DNA of 64,000 bases from JBNJDJ01 sp051744845 (GTDB lineage: Bacteria; Bacillota; Clostridia; Peptostreptococcales; Acidaminobacteraceae): the NCBI GenBank assembly GCA_051744845.1, contig JBNJDJ010000002.1, forward strand, positions 30,254 through 94,253. The letters run 5' to 3'. This document shows, in pieces, positions 1-9,318 of the stretch (position 1 is the first letter of the stretch; each line of letters begins with the position of its first letter). The notes under the pieces are model-generated. The model saw nothing but the letters and a program-made list of their open reading frames with translations. It searched no databases and was not told where the DNA came from. Position numbers and translations under genes: made by a program.

Positions 1-423
1 TTCTTCTCTTAAAAGATCCACTTCATTTCTTAACTCGTCTAATCCATTTTCATAAGTCGCTGAATTTTCAAATAATGAATTAAATTCGTCAATAATTTTA
101 TTATATGCTTTATTTTTTTCTTCAAATTCACTTGAAATCCTGTTTAACTTATTTTTTAACAATTTAAGTTCATATTCAGGATTTTCAACTCTTTTTTCTA
201 ATTCCTTATTATATTCTAATACTTTAAAATACTCATCAGTAATATTTAAAGAAGTTAAAACAGCTAACATCGATGAATTAAGTTTCCTATTTTTAGATTT
301 AACCTCATTAATTTTCTTTTTTACAAATTCAGATACTTTTTCCATATGTTCTACTGAATCATTGCTTTTTAAAGTATAATCCCTACTTAAAATATTTACA
401 ACTATTTTATTTTTTTTAGCCAT
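1..423 (-). CDS. zapA: Cell division protein ZapA, C-terminus outside the window
   Basis: The minus-strand frame is open from an ATG at 423 to the window edge, giving 141 codons without a stop. The product begins MAKKNKIVVNILSRDYTLKS, the beta-strand start typical of ZapA, and continues with a long charged helix (about residues 75-140) that reads as coiled coil. ZapA bundles FtsZ filaments at the division site. An AAAGGAG site lies just upstream of the ATG. It is the last gene of a murF-yuiD-zapA run but also has its own promoter-like sequence. The coiled-coil part is longer than in short ZapA proteins, so a longer variant is likely. Confidence 0.8.
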   Translation of the reverse strand, partial: MAKKNKIVVNILSRDYTLKSNDSVEHMEKVSEFVKKKINEVKSKNRKLNSSMLAVLTSLNITDEYFKVLEYNKELEKRVENPEYELKLLKNKLNRISSEFEEKNKAYNKIIDEFNSLFENSATYENGLDELRNEVDLLREE

Positions 424-449
424 ATTAAGCTCCTTTTCATCTTTATTAT

Positions 450-478
450 ATTTTATAAAAATTTAATACTTTTTTCAA
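450..478 (-). promoter_or_regulatory. Putative zapA promoter
   Basis: On the minus strand, TTGAAA (473-478) and TAAAAT (450-455) are separated by 17 bases. The -35 box lies just before the yuiD stop codon in coordinate terms, in the only gap between yuiD and zapA. Confidence 0.5.
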
Positions 479-480
479 GT

Positions 481-924
481 TTAATAAAGATAATTTGCAA
501 TAATAATACCTAAAAATGCTCCAGCAATTACTTCAACAGGTGTATGACCAACTAATTCCTTAAGTTTAATATCTTTATTTGATTTATTATTATAATAATT
601 TTTTATTAAACGATTAATTATAATAGCTTGTTTACCTACAGCTCTTCTTACTCCTGAAGCATCATACATAACAATTAATGAAAAAATTAAAGAAGTAACA
701 TATGCATCATGAGAAAAACCATATTTTAAACCAATTGCTGTTGATACTCCCATAACTAAAGATGAATGAGAACTTGGCATGCCACCCGAGCCGACAAATC
801 TAGTTAAATCAAATTCTTTAGTTTTAAGTAATTTTGTAAAAATTTTAAAAAATTGAGCTAAAAACCAAGACATAAAACCTGATAAAAATATATTATTATT
901 AAACAACTTAAATAAAAAATTCAT
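481..924 (-). CDS. YuiD-family divergent PAP2 membrane protein
   Basis: The 147-residue product has several hydrophobic segments, a GSGGMPSSHSS motif near residues 46-56 and HTPVEVIAGAFLG near the C-terminus. Both are hallmarks of the DUF212/YuiD (divergent acid phosphatase/vanadium-haloperoxidase-related) family. The family resembles membrane phosphatidic acid phosphatases, but its substrate is not established. Its AAGGAT ribosome site lies inside the end of murF and the genes are one base apart, so co-translation with murF is likely. A role in undecaprenyl-phosphate or lipid recycling next to murF is conceivable but is inference. Confidence 0.8.
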   Translation of the reverse strand: MNFLFKLFNNNIFLSGFMSWFLAQFFKIFTKLLKTKEFDLTRFVGSGGMPSSHSSLVMGVSTAIGLKYGFSHDAYVTSLIFSLIVMYDASGVRRAVGKQAIIINRLIKNYYNNKSNKDIKLKELVGHTPVEVIAGAFLGIIIANYLY

Positions 925-925
925 T

Positions 926-2281
926 TTATCCTTTCTGTGAGCTTAAAAAATCAATGATTTTTTCCATTTCCATACCTCTAGATCCTTTTAATAATATTAA
1001 ATTATCTTGTAAAGATGCAATATCTATCTCTTTTTTTAGTTCATCTTTATTTTTATAATAATTTACATCTAAAAAATCCTTAGATTCATTATAAGCATAT
1101 TTCATTTCACTACCTACTAAAAATACTTTATCAATTTTTATAGTTTTTAAAAAATTCCCGATTTCTTTATGTACCAATTCAGAATATTTACCTAGCTCTA
1201 AAATATCTCCTAAAAAAGCAACTTTTTTATTGTATTTAGAATTTATTAAAGTTTTTAAAGCTGATTTAGTAGATTCTAAACTAGCATTATAACAATCTTT
1301 TATAATAGTAAAATCATCTGTTTTAACTACTTCCATCCTTTTATCTGTATCTTTATAAGTTTCTATACCTTCTATAATATCTTTTTCTTTTATATTTAAT
1401 AAAATTCCTAAAAGTACAGCTGGTAAAATTGAATAAGAAATATGTTGACCAATAGCTAACGTTTCAAAGTAATAACTTAAATTATTATATTCAAGCTCTA
1501 TATTATTTCCATCTATTCCGCTAGATACCATTTTTTTACATACTATATCATTCTCATTTTTATAACCAAAGCTAAATTTATTAAAATTTATTTTATTTAT
1601 ACTTCTATTTAGTTGTGGATCGTCACCGTTATAAATAGCAATGCAGTTATCAGAAGCATAATCAAATATTTGAAATTTTGCTTTTACTATTTCATCTTTA
1701 GAATTAAAATTTCCTACATGAGAAAGACCTATATTCGTTAAAACAACGTAATTAGGCTTAGCCATTTTAGAAAGAACTTTCATTTCTCCATAGTAATCTA
1801 TTCCCATTTCTAAAACTAAAATATCTGTATCTTTTTTTAAGTTAAGAAGTGTCTTGGCTACTCCTATTTTATTATTATAATTTTTATAAGTTTTTAAAAC
1901 ATTATATTTGTTTTTTAAAACATTATATATAAATTCTTTAGTTGTAGTTTTACCTACACTTCCGGTAATCCCAATTATTAAAGGATCAATTTTATCTCTA
2001 TAATATTTTGCTATTTTATAATATGCTTTTTTAGTATCCTCTACTATTAATGCCGGATAATCGACTAACTTTTCACTTAAAGTTAAAAGTGCTCCTTTTT
2101 CAAATGCTTTATTTATAAAATCATGTCCATCAAAATTTTGACCTTTTAACGGAATAAAAAGTTCTTGAGAATTTATTTTTCTCGTATCTGTACTTATATT
2201 CTTAATTTCTTTTTTTAAATCTAAATTAATTTTATGTAATTTACAATCAAGTATATTCACTAGTTCATCTATTTTAAACAT
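926..2281 (-). CDS. murF: UDP-N-acetylmuramoyl-tripeptide--D-alanyl-D-alanine ligase
   Basis: MurF adds the D-Ala-D-Ala dipeptide to the UDP-MurNAc-tripeptide in the cytoplasm, the last cytoplasmic step of pentapeptide building. The 451-residue product has the Mur-ligase order: an N-terminal domain (STDTRKI), an ATP loop GITGSVGKTTTKEF near residue 105, NIGLSHVGNF, and a C-terminal domain with DCYNASLESTKSA and LKGSRGMEME. The ATG at 2281 is chosen because GGAGGG precedes it; a start 27 bases upstream lacks a ribosome site. The substrate-supplying ddl is elsewhere in this window (24116-25180). Confidence 0.93.
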   Translation of the reverse strand: MFKIDELVNILDCKLHKINLDLKKEIKNISTDTRKINSQELFIPLKGQNFDGHDFINKAFEKGALLTLSEKLVDYPALIVEDTKKAYYKIAKYYRDKIDPLIIGITGSVGKTTTKEFIYNVLKNKYNVLKTYKNYNNKIGVAKTLLNLKKDTDILVLEMGIDYYGEMKVLSKMAKPNYVVLTNIGLSHVGNFNSKDEIVKAKFQIFDYASDNCIAIYNGDDPQLNRSINKINFNKFSFGYKNENDIVCKKMVSSGIDGNNIELEYNNLSYYFETLAIGQHISYSILPAVLLGILLNIKEKDIIEGIETYKDTDKRMEVVKTDDFTIIKDCYNASLESTKSALKTLINSKYNKKVAFLGDILELGKYSELVHKEIGNFLKTIKIDKVFLVGSEMKYAYNESKDFLDVNYYKNKDELKKEIDIASLQDNLILLKGSRGMEMEKIIDFLSSQKG

Positions 2282-2355
2282 TTTTTCCCTCCAAACTAAG
2301 TATATCATAAATAAATGTAAATTTCATTTAAGGTTTAAAATTTAATAAAATAAAA

Positions 2356-2376
2356 ATAGAGGATATTCTCCTCTAT
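2356..2376 (-). terminator. Terminator after the PucR-type regulator
   Basis: An 8-bp stem (ATAGAGGA/TCCTCTAT) with a 5-base loop is followed on the minus strand by a T-rich run (2352-2356). It overlaps the stop codon of the regulator at 2376. Confidence 0.75.
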
Positions 2377-3386
2377 CATTTGACATTTTTCATCAATAAA
2401 ATTATATAAAATTTTAAAGCATCGTCAAATTTCTTTAAATCAAAACCTGTAATTTCCTTGATTTTATTAATTCTATAAATCAAAGTGTTTCTATGAACAT
2501 AAATCTTTTTAGAAGTCTCCGTTATATTTAAGTTATTTTTAAAAAATTGTTTAGCACTATAAATTAAATCTTTATTTTCAAAAATTTCCTTGTATTTTAT
2601 AGAATTTCTTTTATTTAATTTTCTAATAAATTTTTTAGGTAAATTATCTATGATAATTGGTAATAAAAAATCTTCGTAATAATATATATCTTTTGCTAAA
2701 TTAAATCTTTTAGAAAGAGAAATATTTTTAATAGCTTTTTCAAAAGATTGATGTATATCTATATAACTATTTACTTTATTTCCTACTGAAATAATAGGTT
2801 TCGTTTCTATTTCCATAGATAACTGAGCAAATAAATTTTTAACTACCTTTTTTACATCTTCTTCACTTTTATCAGTAATAATTGCTATAGTTTCATTATC
2901 AACTACTAAAGAATAATCAAATACAAATAAATTTTTTATAACCATTAAAAATTGATTAATATTTTTATGACATTTAACAACTATAACAAAGTAATTATTA
3001 TCTTTTTTTATTTTAAATTTTTTAAAATAATCTTCAATATTTTCAATAGACATATTATTTAATAAAATTTCTCTATGAAAGTCTTTTTCCTTCATTTTTT
3101 TACGCTTTTCATCAAATAATAATTTAATAACATTTAAAGTTTCTAAAGAGCCTTTATAACCTATTACATATTTTAGTTTATTATAATTATATATATAGAG
3201 AAAATCATAGTTTTCAGCTTTTAAAATAGATTCTTTTTTGTCGTTTTTAGGTATGTCTAAAACATTGCCTATTAACTTAATATTATTACTATCAATAATC
3301 TCACCGCTATCGTTTAACAAGACAATTTCGTCTTCCACCATAGAGATAACTTTTGAAAAAACACTTTTGATTTTATTAAATTTCAT
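2376..3386 (-). CDS. PucR/CdaR-type transcriptional regulator
   Basis: A 336-residue protein. Its last 60 residues form a PucR-type helix-turn-helix (NLNITETSKKIYVHRNTLIY, then RINKIKEITGFDLKKFDDA), as in CdaR/PucR regulators. The central part (about residues 125-260) resembles the GGDEF-like dimerisation region of that family. No effector domain was recognised in the first 120 residues. It starts 9 bases after the sugar-ABC ATPase gene stops on the same strand, so it probably controls or responds to sugar uptake. The target is inferred only from position. Confidence 0.75.
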   Translation of the reverse strand: MKFNKIKSVFSKVISMVEDEIVLLNDSGEIIDSNNIKLIGNVLDIPKNDKKESILKAENYDFLYIYNYNKLKYVIGYKGSLETLNVIKLLFDEKRKKMKEKDFHREILLNNMSIENIEDYFKKFKIKKDNNYFVIVVKCHKNINQFLMVIKNLFVFDYSLVVDNETIAIITDKSEEDVKKVVKNLFAQLSMEIETKPIISVGNKVNSYIDIHQSFEKAIKNISLSKRFNLAKDIYYYEDFLLPIIIDNLPKKFIRKLNKRNSIKYKEIFENKDLIYSAKQFFKNNLNITETSKKIYVHRNTLIYRINKIKEITGFDLKKFDDALKFYIILLMKNVK

Positions 3387-3395
3387 CCTTTTCTC

Positions 3396-4481
3396 CTAAA
3401 AAATTGCTATTTCAGTTTCCTTGTCAAACAAATTAATTTTATCTTCTCTAAATTCAAAAGTTACTTCATCTTCAACAGATACATCATAATCAGGGTCTAT
3501 ACCAATAACTACTTTTTGACCATCAACTGTCAAATAAAGATAAGTTTCAGAACCTAATAATTCCATAACTTCAACTTTAGAATCTAAACCTTTTTCGCTA
3601 ATAAAAGCATGTTCAGGTCTTGCTCCTAAAATAACTTCTTTGCCTACATATCCTTTTTCTTTAAGAATATTTCCTCTAGTCTCATTTAATTTTACCATAA
3701 CATCGAAATATTTAACAAAAATATCTGAATTTTTTTCTGTAACTTTAGCATCTATAAAATTCATTTGAGGTGATCCAATAAACCCGCCAACAAAAACATT
3801 TGCAGGTGAATCATAAATTGTTTGAGGATCAGCAACTTGTTGAATTTCTCCTTCATTTAAAATACAAATTCTTGTACCCATTGTCATAGCTTCAGTTTGA
3901 TCATGTGTAACATAAACAAAAGTAGTATCTAGTTCGTGATGTAGTTTACTTAACTCTGCTCTCATTTCTACTCTTAATTTAGCATCTAAATTACTTAAAG
4001 GCTCATCCATTAAAAATACTTTTGGATCTCTTACAATAGCTCTTCCTAAAGCAACTCTTTGTCTTTGACCACCAGATAATTGTTTAGGTTTTCTATCTAA
4101 TAAAGGAGTTATACCTAAAATTTCACCAGCATTTTTAACTCTTTGATCTATTTCATCTTTATCAACTTTTTTTAATTTTAATCCAAATGCCATATTATCA
4201 TATACAGTCATATGAGGATATAACGCATAATTTTGAAATACCATAGCAATATCTCTATCTTTAGGAGCTACTTCATTAACTACTTGATCTCCTATAGAAA
4301 GTTTACCACCTGTAATTTCCTCTAGTCCTGCAATCATCCTTAAAGTAGTTGTTTTTCCACAACCTGATGGTCCAACAAATACCATAAATTCTTTATCTTT
4401 AATTTCTAAATCGATACTTTCAATTGCTTCAAATCCATTCGGATATACTTTATTTACTTTTTCTAATGTAACCTTTGCCAT
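3396..4481 (-). CDS. ugpC: Sugar ABC transporter ATP-binding protein, UgpC/MsmK/MalK type
   Basis: The 361-residue ATPase has Walker A GPSGCGKTT (near residue 37), a Q-loop in MVFQNYALYPHMTV, signature LSGGQRQRVALGRAI, Walker B VFLMDEPLSNLDAKLR and a C-terminal TOBE/OB region (about 235-361). This architecture marks the CUT1 sugar importers. In Bacillota one such ATPase often serves several sugar transporters, and no permease or binding-protein gene is adjacent here, which fits a shared ATPase. It is followed by a PucR-type regulator on the same strand. The symbol is by family and the sugar is unknown. Confidence 0.88.
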   Translation of the reverse strand: MAKVTLEKVNKVYPNGFEAIESIDLEIKDKEFMVFVGPSGCGKTTTLRMIAGLEEITGGKLSIGDQVVNEVAPKDRDIAMVFQNYALYPHMTVYDNMAFGLKLKKVDKDEIDQRVKNAGEILGITPLLDRKPKQLSGGQRQRVALGRAIVRDPKVFLMDEPLSNLDAKLRVEMRAELSKLHHELDTTFVYVTHDQTEAMTMGTRICILNEGEIQQVADPQTIYDSPANVFVGGFIGSPQMNFIDAKVTEKNSDIFVKYFDVMVKLNETRGNILKEKGYVGKEVILGARPEHAFISEKGLDSKVEVMELLGSETYLYLTVDGQKVVIGIDPDYDVSVEDEVTFEFREDKINLFDKETEIAIF

Positions 4482-4626
4482 AATAATACCTCCATCTACT
4501 GTCTTTTAACTAATTATATTATATAATAAAGACTGTTAAAAAAAAGTGTTAGATGATACAAAAAAATAAGATTATATTATATAAATTAACTATATATTAT
4601 TTTTTTTGATAAAATGTTAACTTATC

Positions 4627-4655
4627 TTGTGTATTTGGCTTATAAATAATATAAT
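4627..4655 (+). promoter_or_regulatory. Putative promoter of the eutH-like/ccdA/tlpA operon
   Basis: TTGTGT (4627-4632) and TATAAT (4650-4655) are 17 bases apart, 25 bases before the first start codon at 4681. The rest of the 4482-4680 gap is A/T-rich and also carries the divergent upstream region of ugpC. Confidence 0.55.
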
Positions 4656-4680
4656 GAATTCAAATGTTTGAAAGGATAAT

Positions 4681-5763
4681 ATGATTAATCAATTTATAAT
4701 AACTATATTAATTTTATTTATGATAATTGGAGCTTTAGATAAAATATTTGGTAACAAATATGGATATGGTAAAGCTTTTGAAAAAGGATATCAAGTAATG
4801 GGAAGTCTAAGTCTTGCAATGATAGGTGCTATATCTGTTTCTCCTGTTTTAGCAAACCTTTTATTCCCTATAATAAAACCAATTTATAACTTTATTGGTG
4901 CTGATCCTGGTATGTTTCCACCATCTATTTTAGCAATAGATATGGGAGGATATACTATGGCTAAAAGTATAACTAGTGATCCAAATATACATATTTTTGG
5001 TGGTTTAATCATTGGTTCTATGTTAGGAACTACTATTATATTTACTATACCTATAGCACTAAATATTATAGAAAAAAAAGATTTAAAATATTTTTCCAAA
5101 GGAATTATAATCGGCATATCTACTTTACCAATTGGTGCACTTTTAGGTGGATTAATTGCTGGAATTAATATTAAATTATTAATAATAAATTTAATACCTA
5201 TTATTCTTTTCTCAACTTTTGTAAGTATTGGTTTGATTTATTTTACTAAATTTATATTAAATTCTTTTTATTATTTATCTAAATTTATTTTTGGTGGAAT
5301 CATATTAGTTTTATTAATAGGTTCGATACAAACTTATACAGATATTGTTATAATTAATAATTTATTACCTTTAGAAAAAGGATTTTTAATCGTAGGTAAA
5401 ATAGCTATTATTTTATCTGGAGCTTTTCCTTTAATATTTTTTATAGAAAATCATTTTGAAAAAAGTTTAATTTCATTTGGTAAAAAAATGAATATAAATA
5501 AAGAAACCACAGTTGGAATTTTAGGAAGTCTTGCTAATAATATTGTTGCATTGGAAAAATTAAAAGATATGAATCCTAAAGGTAAAATACTATGTACTTC
5601 ATTTTTAGTAAGTGGTTCATTTACCTTTGGTGGACAACTAGGTTTTATTGCAAATATTGATTCAAAATATATATTTCCAGTTATAATTGCTAAACTAACA
5701 AATGGAATATTATCTATTCTATTAACTCACTTTTTAATATCAAAAAACATTTTATCAAAATAA
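4681..5763 (+). CDS. eutH: EutH-family ethanolamine permease
   Basis: A 360-residue polytopic membrane protein with about ten hydrophobic segments. It matches the EutH pattern from end to end: IGALDKIFGNKYGYGKAFEKG at the N-terminus, then GADPGMFP, MGGYTMAKS, GSMLGTTIIFTIPIAL, LPIGALLGGLIAG and LANNIV/GQLGFIAN near the C-terminus. EutH carries ethanolamine across the cell membrane. No other eut gene (lyase, shell protein, regulator) lies in the window. Here it leads an operon with ccdA and a TlpA-like gene, 12 bases before ccdA. Transport of ethanolamine rather than a related amine is inferred from the family. Confidence 0.82.
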   Translation: MINQFIITILILFMIIGALDKIFGNKYGYGKAFEKGYQVMGSLSLAMIGAISVSPVLANLLFPIIKPIYNFIGADPGMFPPSILAIDMGGYTMAKSITSDPNIHIFGGLIIGSMLGTTIIFTIPIALNIIEKKDLKYFSKGIIIGISTLPIGALLGGLIAGINIKLLIINLIPIILFSTFVSIGLIYFTKFILNSFYYLSKFIFGGIILVLLIGSIQTYTDIVIINNLLPLEKGFLIVGKIAIILSGAFPLIFFIENHFEKSLISFGKKMNINKETTVGILGSLANNIVALEKLKDMNPKGKILCTSFLVSGSFTFGGQLGFIANIDSKYIFPVIIAKLTNGILSILLTHFLISKNILSK

Positions 5764-5775
5764 TAAGGAGGACTT

Positions 5776-6444
5776 ATGGAAAACATATCAATAATTAGTG
5801 CATTCTTAGCAGGTTTACTTTCTTTTTTTTCACCATGTGTATTCCCGCTAATACCTGGGTATATAAGTTATATAGCTAATGATTCAAATAAAAGAATTAA
5901 AATTTTAACTAGAAGTTTAGGCTTTGTAATTGGTTTTAGTATAGTCTTTATATTACTCGGTGCTACAGCAAGTTTTGTAGGAAATATTTTTTTACAATAT
6001 AAAGATATATTAATGAAATTTGGAGGTATAATTATTATTTTATTTGGCCTTCAAATGATTGGTTTATTTAATTTAAATTTTTTAAATAAAAATAAAAGAT
6101 TTAAATTACCTAAGTCTGTTAACTGGATAAGCTCTATATTAATTGGCATGGCATTTGGAGCAGGATGGACTCCTTGTGTAGGACCTATTTTAGGAAGTAT
6201 TTTAGTCTTTGCTTCTACTAAATCAACTATTTATGAAGGAGTATTATTATTAACATCATATTCACTAGGAATAGGAATCCCTTTTTTATTAACAGCCTTA
6301 TTATTAAATCAATTAAATAAGTTTCTAAGCAAAGTAGAATCAAAGTTAAATCTTCTTAAAAAAATTGGCGGTGTGATCTTAATTATTTTTGGATTGTTAA
6401 TATTTACAGATAAATTATTTATTATCACAAATTATTTTTATTAA
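5776..6444 (+). CDS. ccdA: CcdA-type thiol-disulfide membrane carrier
   Basis: A 222-residue, six-segment membrane protein of the CcdA/DsbD-core family, which moves electrons from cytoplasmic thioredoxin to extracytoplasmic thiol proteins. The two catalytic cysteines sit in FSPCVFPLIPGY (near residue 21) and GWTPCVGPILGS (near 135). An AAGGAGG site precedes the ATG. The next gene, 13 bases on, encodes a TlpA/ResA-like lipoprotein, the usual electron acceptor. No cytochrome c maturation genes are visible, so the pair may serve general extracytoplasmic disulfide reduction or peroxide defence; this is inference. Confidence 0.9.
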   Translation: MENISIISAFLAGLLSFFSPCVFPLIPGYISYIANDSNKRIKILTRSLGFVIGFSIVFILLGATASFVGNIFLQYKDILMKFGGIIIILFGLQMIGLFNLNFLNKNKRFKLPKSVNWISSILIGMAFGAGWTPCVGPILGSILVFASTKSTIYEGVLLLTSYSLGIGIPFLLTALLLNQLNKFLSKVESKLNLLKKIGGVILIIFGLLIFTDKLFIITNYFY

Positions 6445-6457
6445 TCAAGGAGGAAAA

Positions 6458-7048
6458 ATGAAAAAACTAAGTATATTTTTACTTATTATTCTAATAAGTG
6501 TAACTATAATAAGTTGTAAAAACGAAACAGATATTGAAAAAAATGAAGAGCCTAATGAAACTACTACTGAAAAGGATATTGAAAAAAATGATGAGATTGA
6601 AGAAAGCGAAAGTCAATCTAATAAAAAAGGAATTACAAAAGGAAAGATACCTTATGACATTACTTTGAAAAATTTAGAAGGTAATACAAAGAGTTTATCT
6701 GATTATAAAGGAAAAGTTATTTTTATTAACTTTTGGGCATCTTGGTGCGGGCCTTGTAAACAAGAAATGCCTGATTTCCAAAAAGCTTATGAAAATATAG
6801 ATAATAGCTCTTTTGAAATATTTGCAGTTAATGCTGGCGAAGATAAATCTACAGTTAAAAATTTTGTAGATGAATATGATTATAATTTTCCTATTTACTT
6901 AGATGAAAAAGCAAAATATTCCAAAATGTATAATGTAAGAGCAATCCCTACAACTTTGATTATTAACAAAAATTATAAAATAGCTAAAGTTCATATTGGT
7001 ATATTGACTGAAAAAAAGATTAATGAATTTTATAAAGAATTTAAATAA
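6458..7048 (+). CDS. TlpA/ResA-like thioredoxin-fold lipoprotein
   Basis: A 196-residue protein with a lipoprotein signal (hydrophobic stretch, then TIISC with Cys20 as the lipidated residue), a long Glu/Asp/Lys/Asn linker (about 21-60) and a thioredoxin-fold domain with the active site WASWCGPCKQEMP near residues 90-102. The cis-proline region reads VRAIPTTLIIN. It should be anchored outside the membrane and be reduced by the CcdA encoded directly upstream. A stem-loop terminator follows. Role as a general thiol reductase is inferred from family and neighbour. Confidence 0.88.
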   Translation: MKKLSIFLLIILISVTIISCKNETDIEKNEEPNETTTEKDIEKNDEIEESESQSNKKGITKGKIPYDITLKNLEGNTKSLSDYKGKVIFINFWASWCGPCKQEMPDFQKAYENIDNSSFEIFAVNAGEDKSTVKNFVDEYDYNFPIYLDEKAKYSKMYNVRAIPTTLIINKNYKIAKVHIGILTEKKINEFYKEFK

Positions 7049-7053
7049 AACTA

Positions 7054-7085
7054 AGCATTATCCTAAAGTTGGATAATGCTTTTTT
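7054..7085. terminator. Shared terminator between tlpA-like gene and rnr
   Basis: A 10-bp perfect stem (AGCATTATCC/GGATAATGCT) with a 7-base loop is followed by TTTTTT on the plus strand. A/T-rich sequence on the other side would let it also serve the converging rnr gene. Confidence 0.85.
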
Positions 7086-7086
7086 A

Positions 7087-9216
7087 TTAAAGATTTAATT
7101 CACTTTTGTGTAACCTAAAATCTATTTCTCTCTTTTCTACACTTACTCTATCTACAACAATCTTTACTTTTTGTCCTAATTTATATTCTTTTTTATTTCT
7201 CTCACCTATTAATTTTAAGTTTTTCTCATCATATATATAATAATCATCAACTAAATCATTCATACTTATTAAACCTTCAACAGTATTATCTAACTGGATA
7301 AACATCCCAAAGCTAGTAATAGATGAAATAACTCCAGTATATTCTTTACCAATTTCACTTTTCATAAACTCAGCTTTTTTCAAATCAATTACATCTCTTT
7401 CTAACTCTTCGGCTACTCTCTCTTGTTTTGAAGAAATATCTGCAACTTTTTTGACTCTCTTTTCAAGTGATTTTAGATTCTTATCATTCATATTTTTGCC
7501 TATTATATCTTTGATAATTCGATGTATTTCTAAGTCAGGATATCTTCGTATAGGCGAAGTAAAATGGCAATAATGATCTGCTGCTAGGCCGAAATGCCCT
7601 TCATTATAAGGTGAATATTTTGCTTGTTTTAAAGACCTTAACATCATTTTTGAAATAATATATTCTTCTTCTTTTCCTTTAACTTTTTCAAGTAAGTCTT
7701 GAACTTCCTTAGGATGAATTTCATTATCTTTTCCTTTTAACTCGTAACCTAAATTATATATAAAAGTTTTAAAAGTATTTATTCTATCTTCTTCTGGATC
7801 TTCATGAATCCTATAAATAAATGGATATTCTAACCAATAAACAAACTCAGCTATAGTTTCATTAGCAAGTAACATAAATTCTTCAATTATTTTATTTGAT
7901 TTACCTCTTTGATATTTATAAATATCTTGCACATAACCTTTATCATCAATAGCAATTTTGGTTTCAGGAAAATCAAAGTTAATAGAACCTCTGTCAAATC
8001 TCTTTTCAGTTAATAAATCCGCTAAATTACTCATAACAAAAAACATATCTTTAACATCTTTATATTTTTCTAAATCATCAGCTTTTTCTTTATTTAAAAT
8101 TCTATTTACATTTTCATAAGTCATCCTATAATCTGAATTAATTATTGATTTATGAATAGATTGATCTTGAACTAAACCTTTTTTAGATAATTCAATTTTT
8201 ACCGATAAAGTCAATCTATCTACATTAGGTTTTAATGAACAAATATTATTTGAAAGATTCTCAGGAAGCATTGGTATTACTTTATCTGGAAGATAAATAC
8301 TAGTAGCTCTTTCAATAGCTTCTTTATCAATTGTACCATTCTTTTTTACATAATGAGATACATCTGCTATATGAACCCAAAGAGTATATCCATCGTTTTT
8401 CTTTTTTATAGAAATAGCATCATCAAAATCTCTAGCATCTTTGCCATCTATAGTAACAGTTAATAAATTTCTAAAATCTTTTCTTTTATTTATTTCTTTT
8501 TTAGAAATTTTTTCATTTAAATTATTTGCTTTATTTAAAACCTTCTTATCAAAATCTTGTTTTATATCATAAGATCTTATAATAGATTCTTCTTGAACTT
8601 CTGGATCCCCACTTTTACCTAATACTTCTAAAACATATCCTGCAGGATTATTATTTCCATCAGGCCACTTTTTAACTTTTGCTACAACTTTATCATTATT
8701 CTTTGCATTTTTTGCTTTAAACTTAGGAATAAATAAATCCCAATTTATCTTTTTATTATCAGGCACTACAAAACCAAAATCTTTTGATTTTTGGAAAGTT
8801 CCTACTATTTTCTTATTACCTTTAGATATAACTTTTACAATTTTTCCTTCTTTTTTCTTTGTATCTGTTTTTTTCTTTACTAACTTAACTGCCACTGTAT
8901 CTCCATGATTTGCATTATTTATATATCTTTTAGGAATAAAGATATCTTCTTCATCTTTCAAAGAAGTTATAACAAAACCATATCCTCTTTTAGCAATTTC
9001 TAGTTTTCCAGTTTTTACACCAAAATACTTCGGTAATCCATATTTACCTTTTTTAGATTTATAAAGTTTTCCTTCATCAACTAATTCATCTAATATATCT
9101 CTAAATTCATCAAGCTGACCTTTATTAACATCCAAACTTTCTGCTAACTTATAATCAAACATCGGCGTCTTTTTGTTTTGAACAATATACTCCATAATTT
9201 TATTTTTAATATTCAT
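7087..9216 (-). CDS. rnr: Ribonuclease R
   Basis: RNase R degrades structured RNA 3' to 5'. The 709-residue product has an N-terminal helix-turn-helix-like region, cold-shock domains (about 70-220), the RNB catalytic core with DGKDARDFDDAISI near residue 260 and HYCHFTSPIRRYPDLEIHR near 560, and a C-terminal S1 domain (about 625-700). The ATG at 9216 is preferred over a GTG nine bases upstream because the AAAGGA site then has normal spacing. In Bacillota rnr is often near smpB and the tmRNA gene; neither is seen here. Confidence 0.93.
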   Translation of the reverse strand: MNIKNKIMEYIVQNKKTPMFDYKLAESLDVNKGQLDEFRDILDELVDEGKLYKSKKGKYGLPKYFGVKTGKLEIAKRGYGFVITSLKDEEDIFIPKRYINNANHGDTVAVKLVKKKTDTKKKEGKIVKVISKGNKKIVGTFQKSKDFGFVVPDNKKINWDLFIPKFKAKNAKNNDKVVAKVKKWPDGNNNPAGYVLEVLGKSGDPEVQEESIIRSYDIKQDFDKKVLNKANNLNEKISKKEINKRKDFRNLLTVTIDGKDARDFDDAISIKKKNDGYTLWVHIADVSHYVKKNGTIDKEAIERATSIYLPDKVIPMLPENLSNNICSLKPNVDRLTLSVKIELSKKGLVQDQSIHKSIINSDYRMTYENVNRILNKEKADDLEKYKDVKDMFFVMSNLADLLTEKRFDRGSINFDFPETKIAIDDKGYVQDIYKYQRGKSNKIIEEFMLLANETIAEFVYWLEYPFIYRIHEDPEEDRINTFKTFIYNLGYELKGKDNEIHPKEVQDLLEKVKGKEEEYIISKMMLRSLKQAKYSPYNEGHFGLAADHYCHFTSPIRRYPDLEIHRIIKDIIGKNMNDKNLKSLEKRVKKVADISSKQERVAEELERDVIDLKKAEFMKSEIGKEYTGVISSITSFGMFIQLDNTVEGLISMNDLVDDYYIYDEKNLKLIGERNKKEYKLGQKVKIVVDRVSVEKREIDFRLHKSELNL

Positions 9217-9280
9217 AAGTAACACTTCCTTTTATATAATTATACCATTTAATTAGGTACTTAAAACAAACTTTATCAAC

Positions 9281-9310
9281 AAAAAATATCTCAACCAATT
9301 AAATTGAGAT
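9281..9310 (-). terminator. Terminator after hemW
   Basis: A 7-bp stem (ATCTCAA/TTGAGAT, 9288-9310) is followed on the minus strand by a run of six T (9281-9286), just after the hemW stop. Confidence 0.75.
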
Positions 9311-9318
9311 TAAATAAT

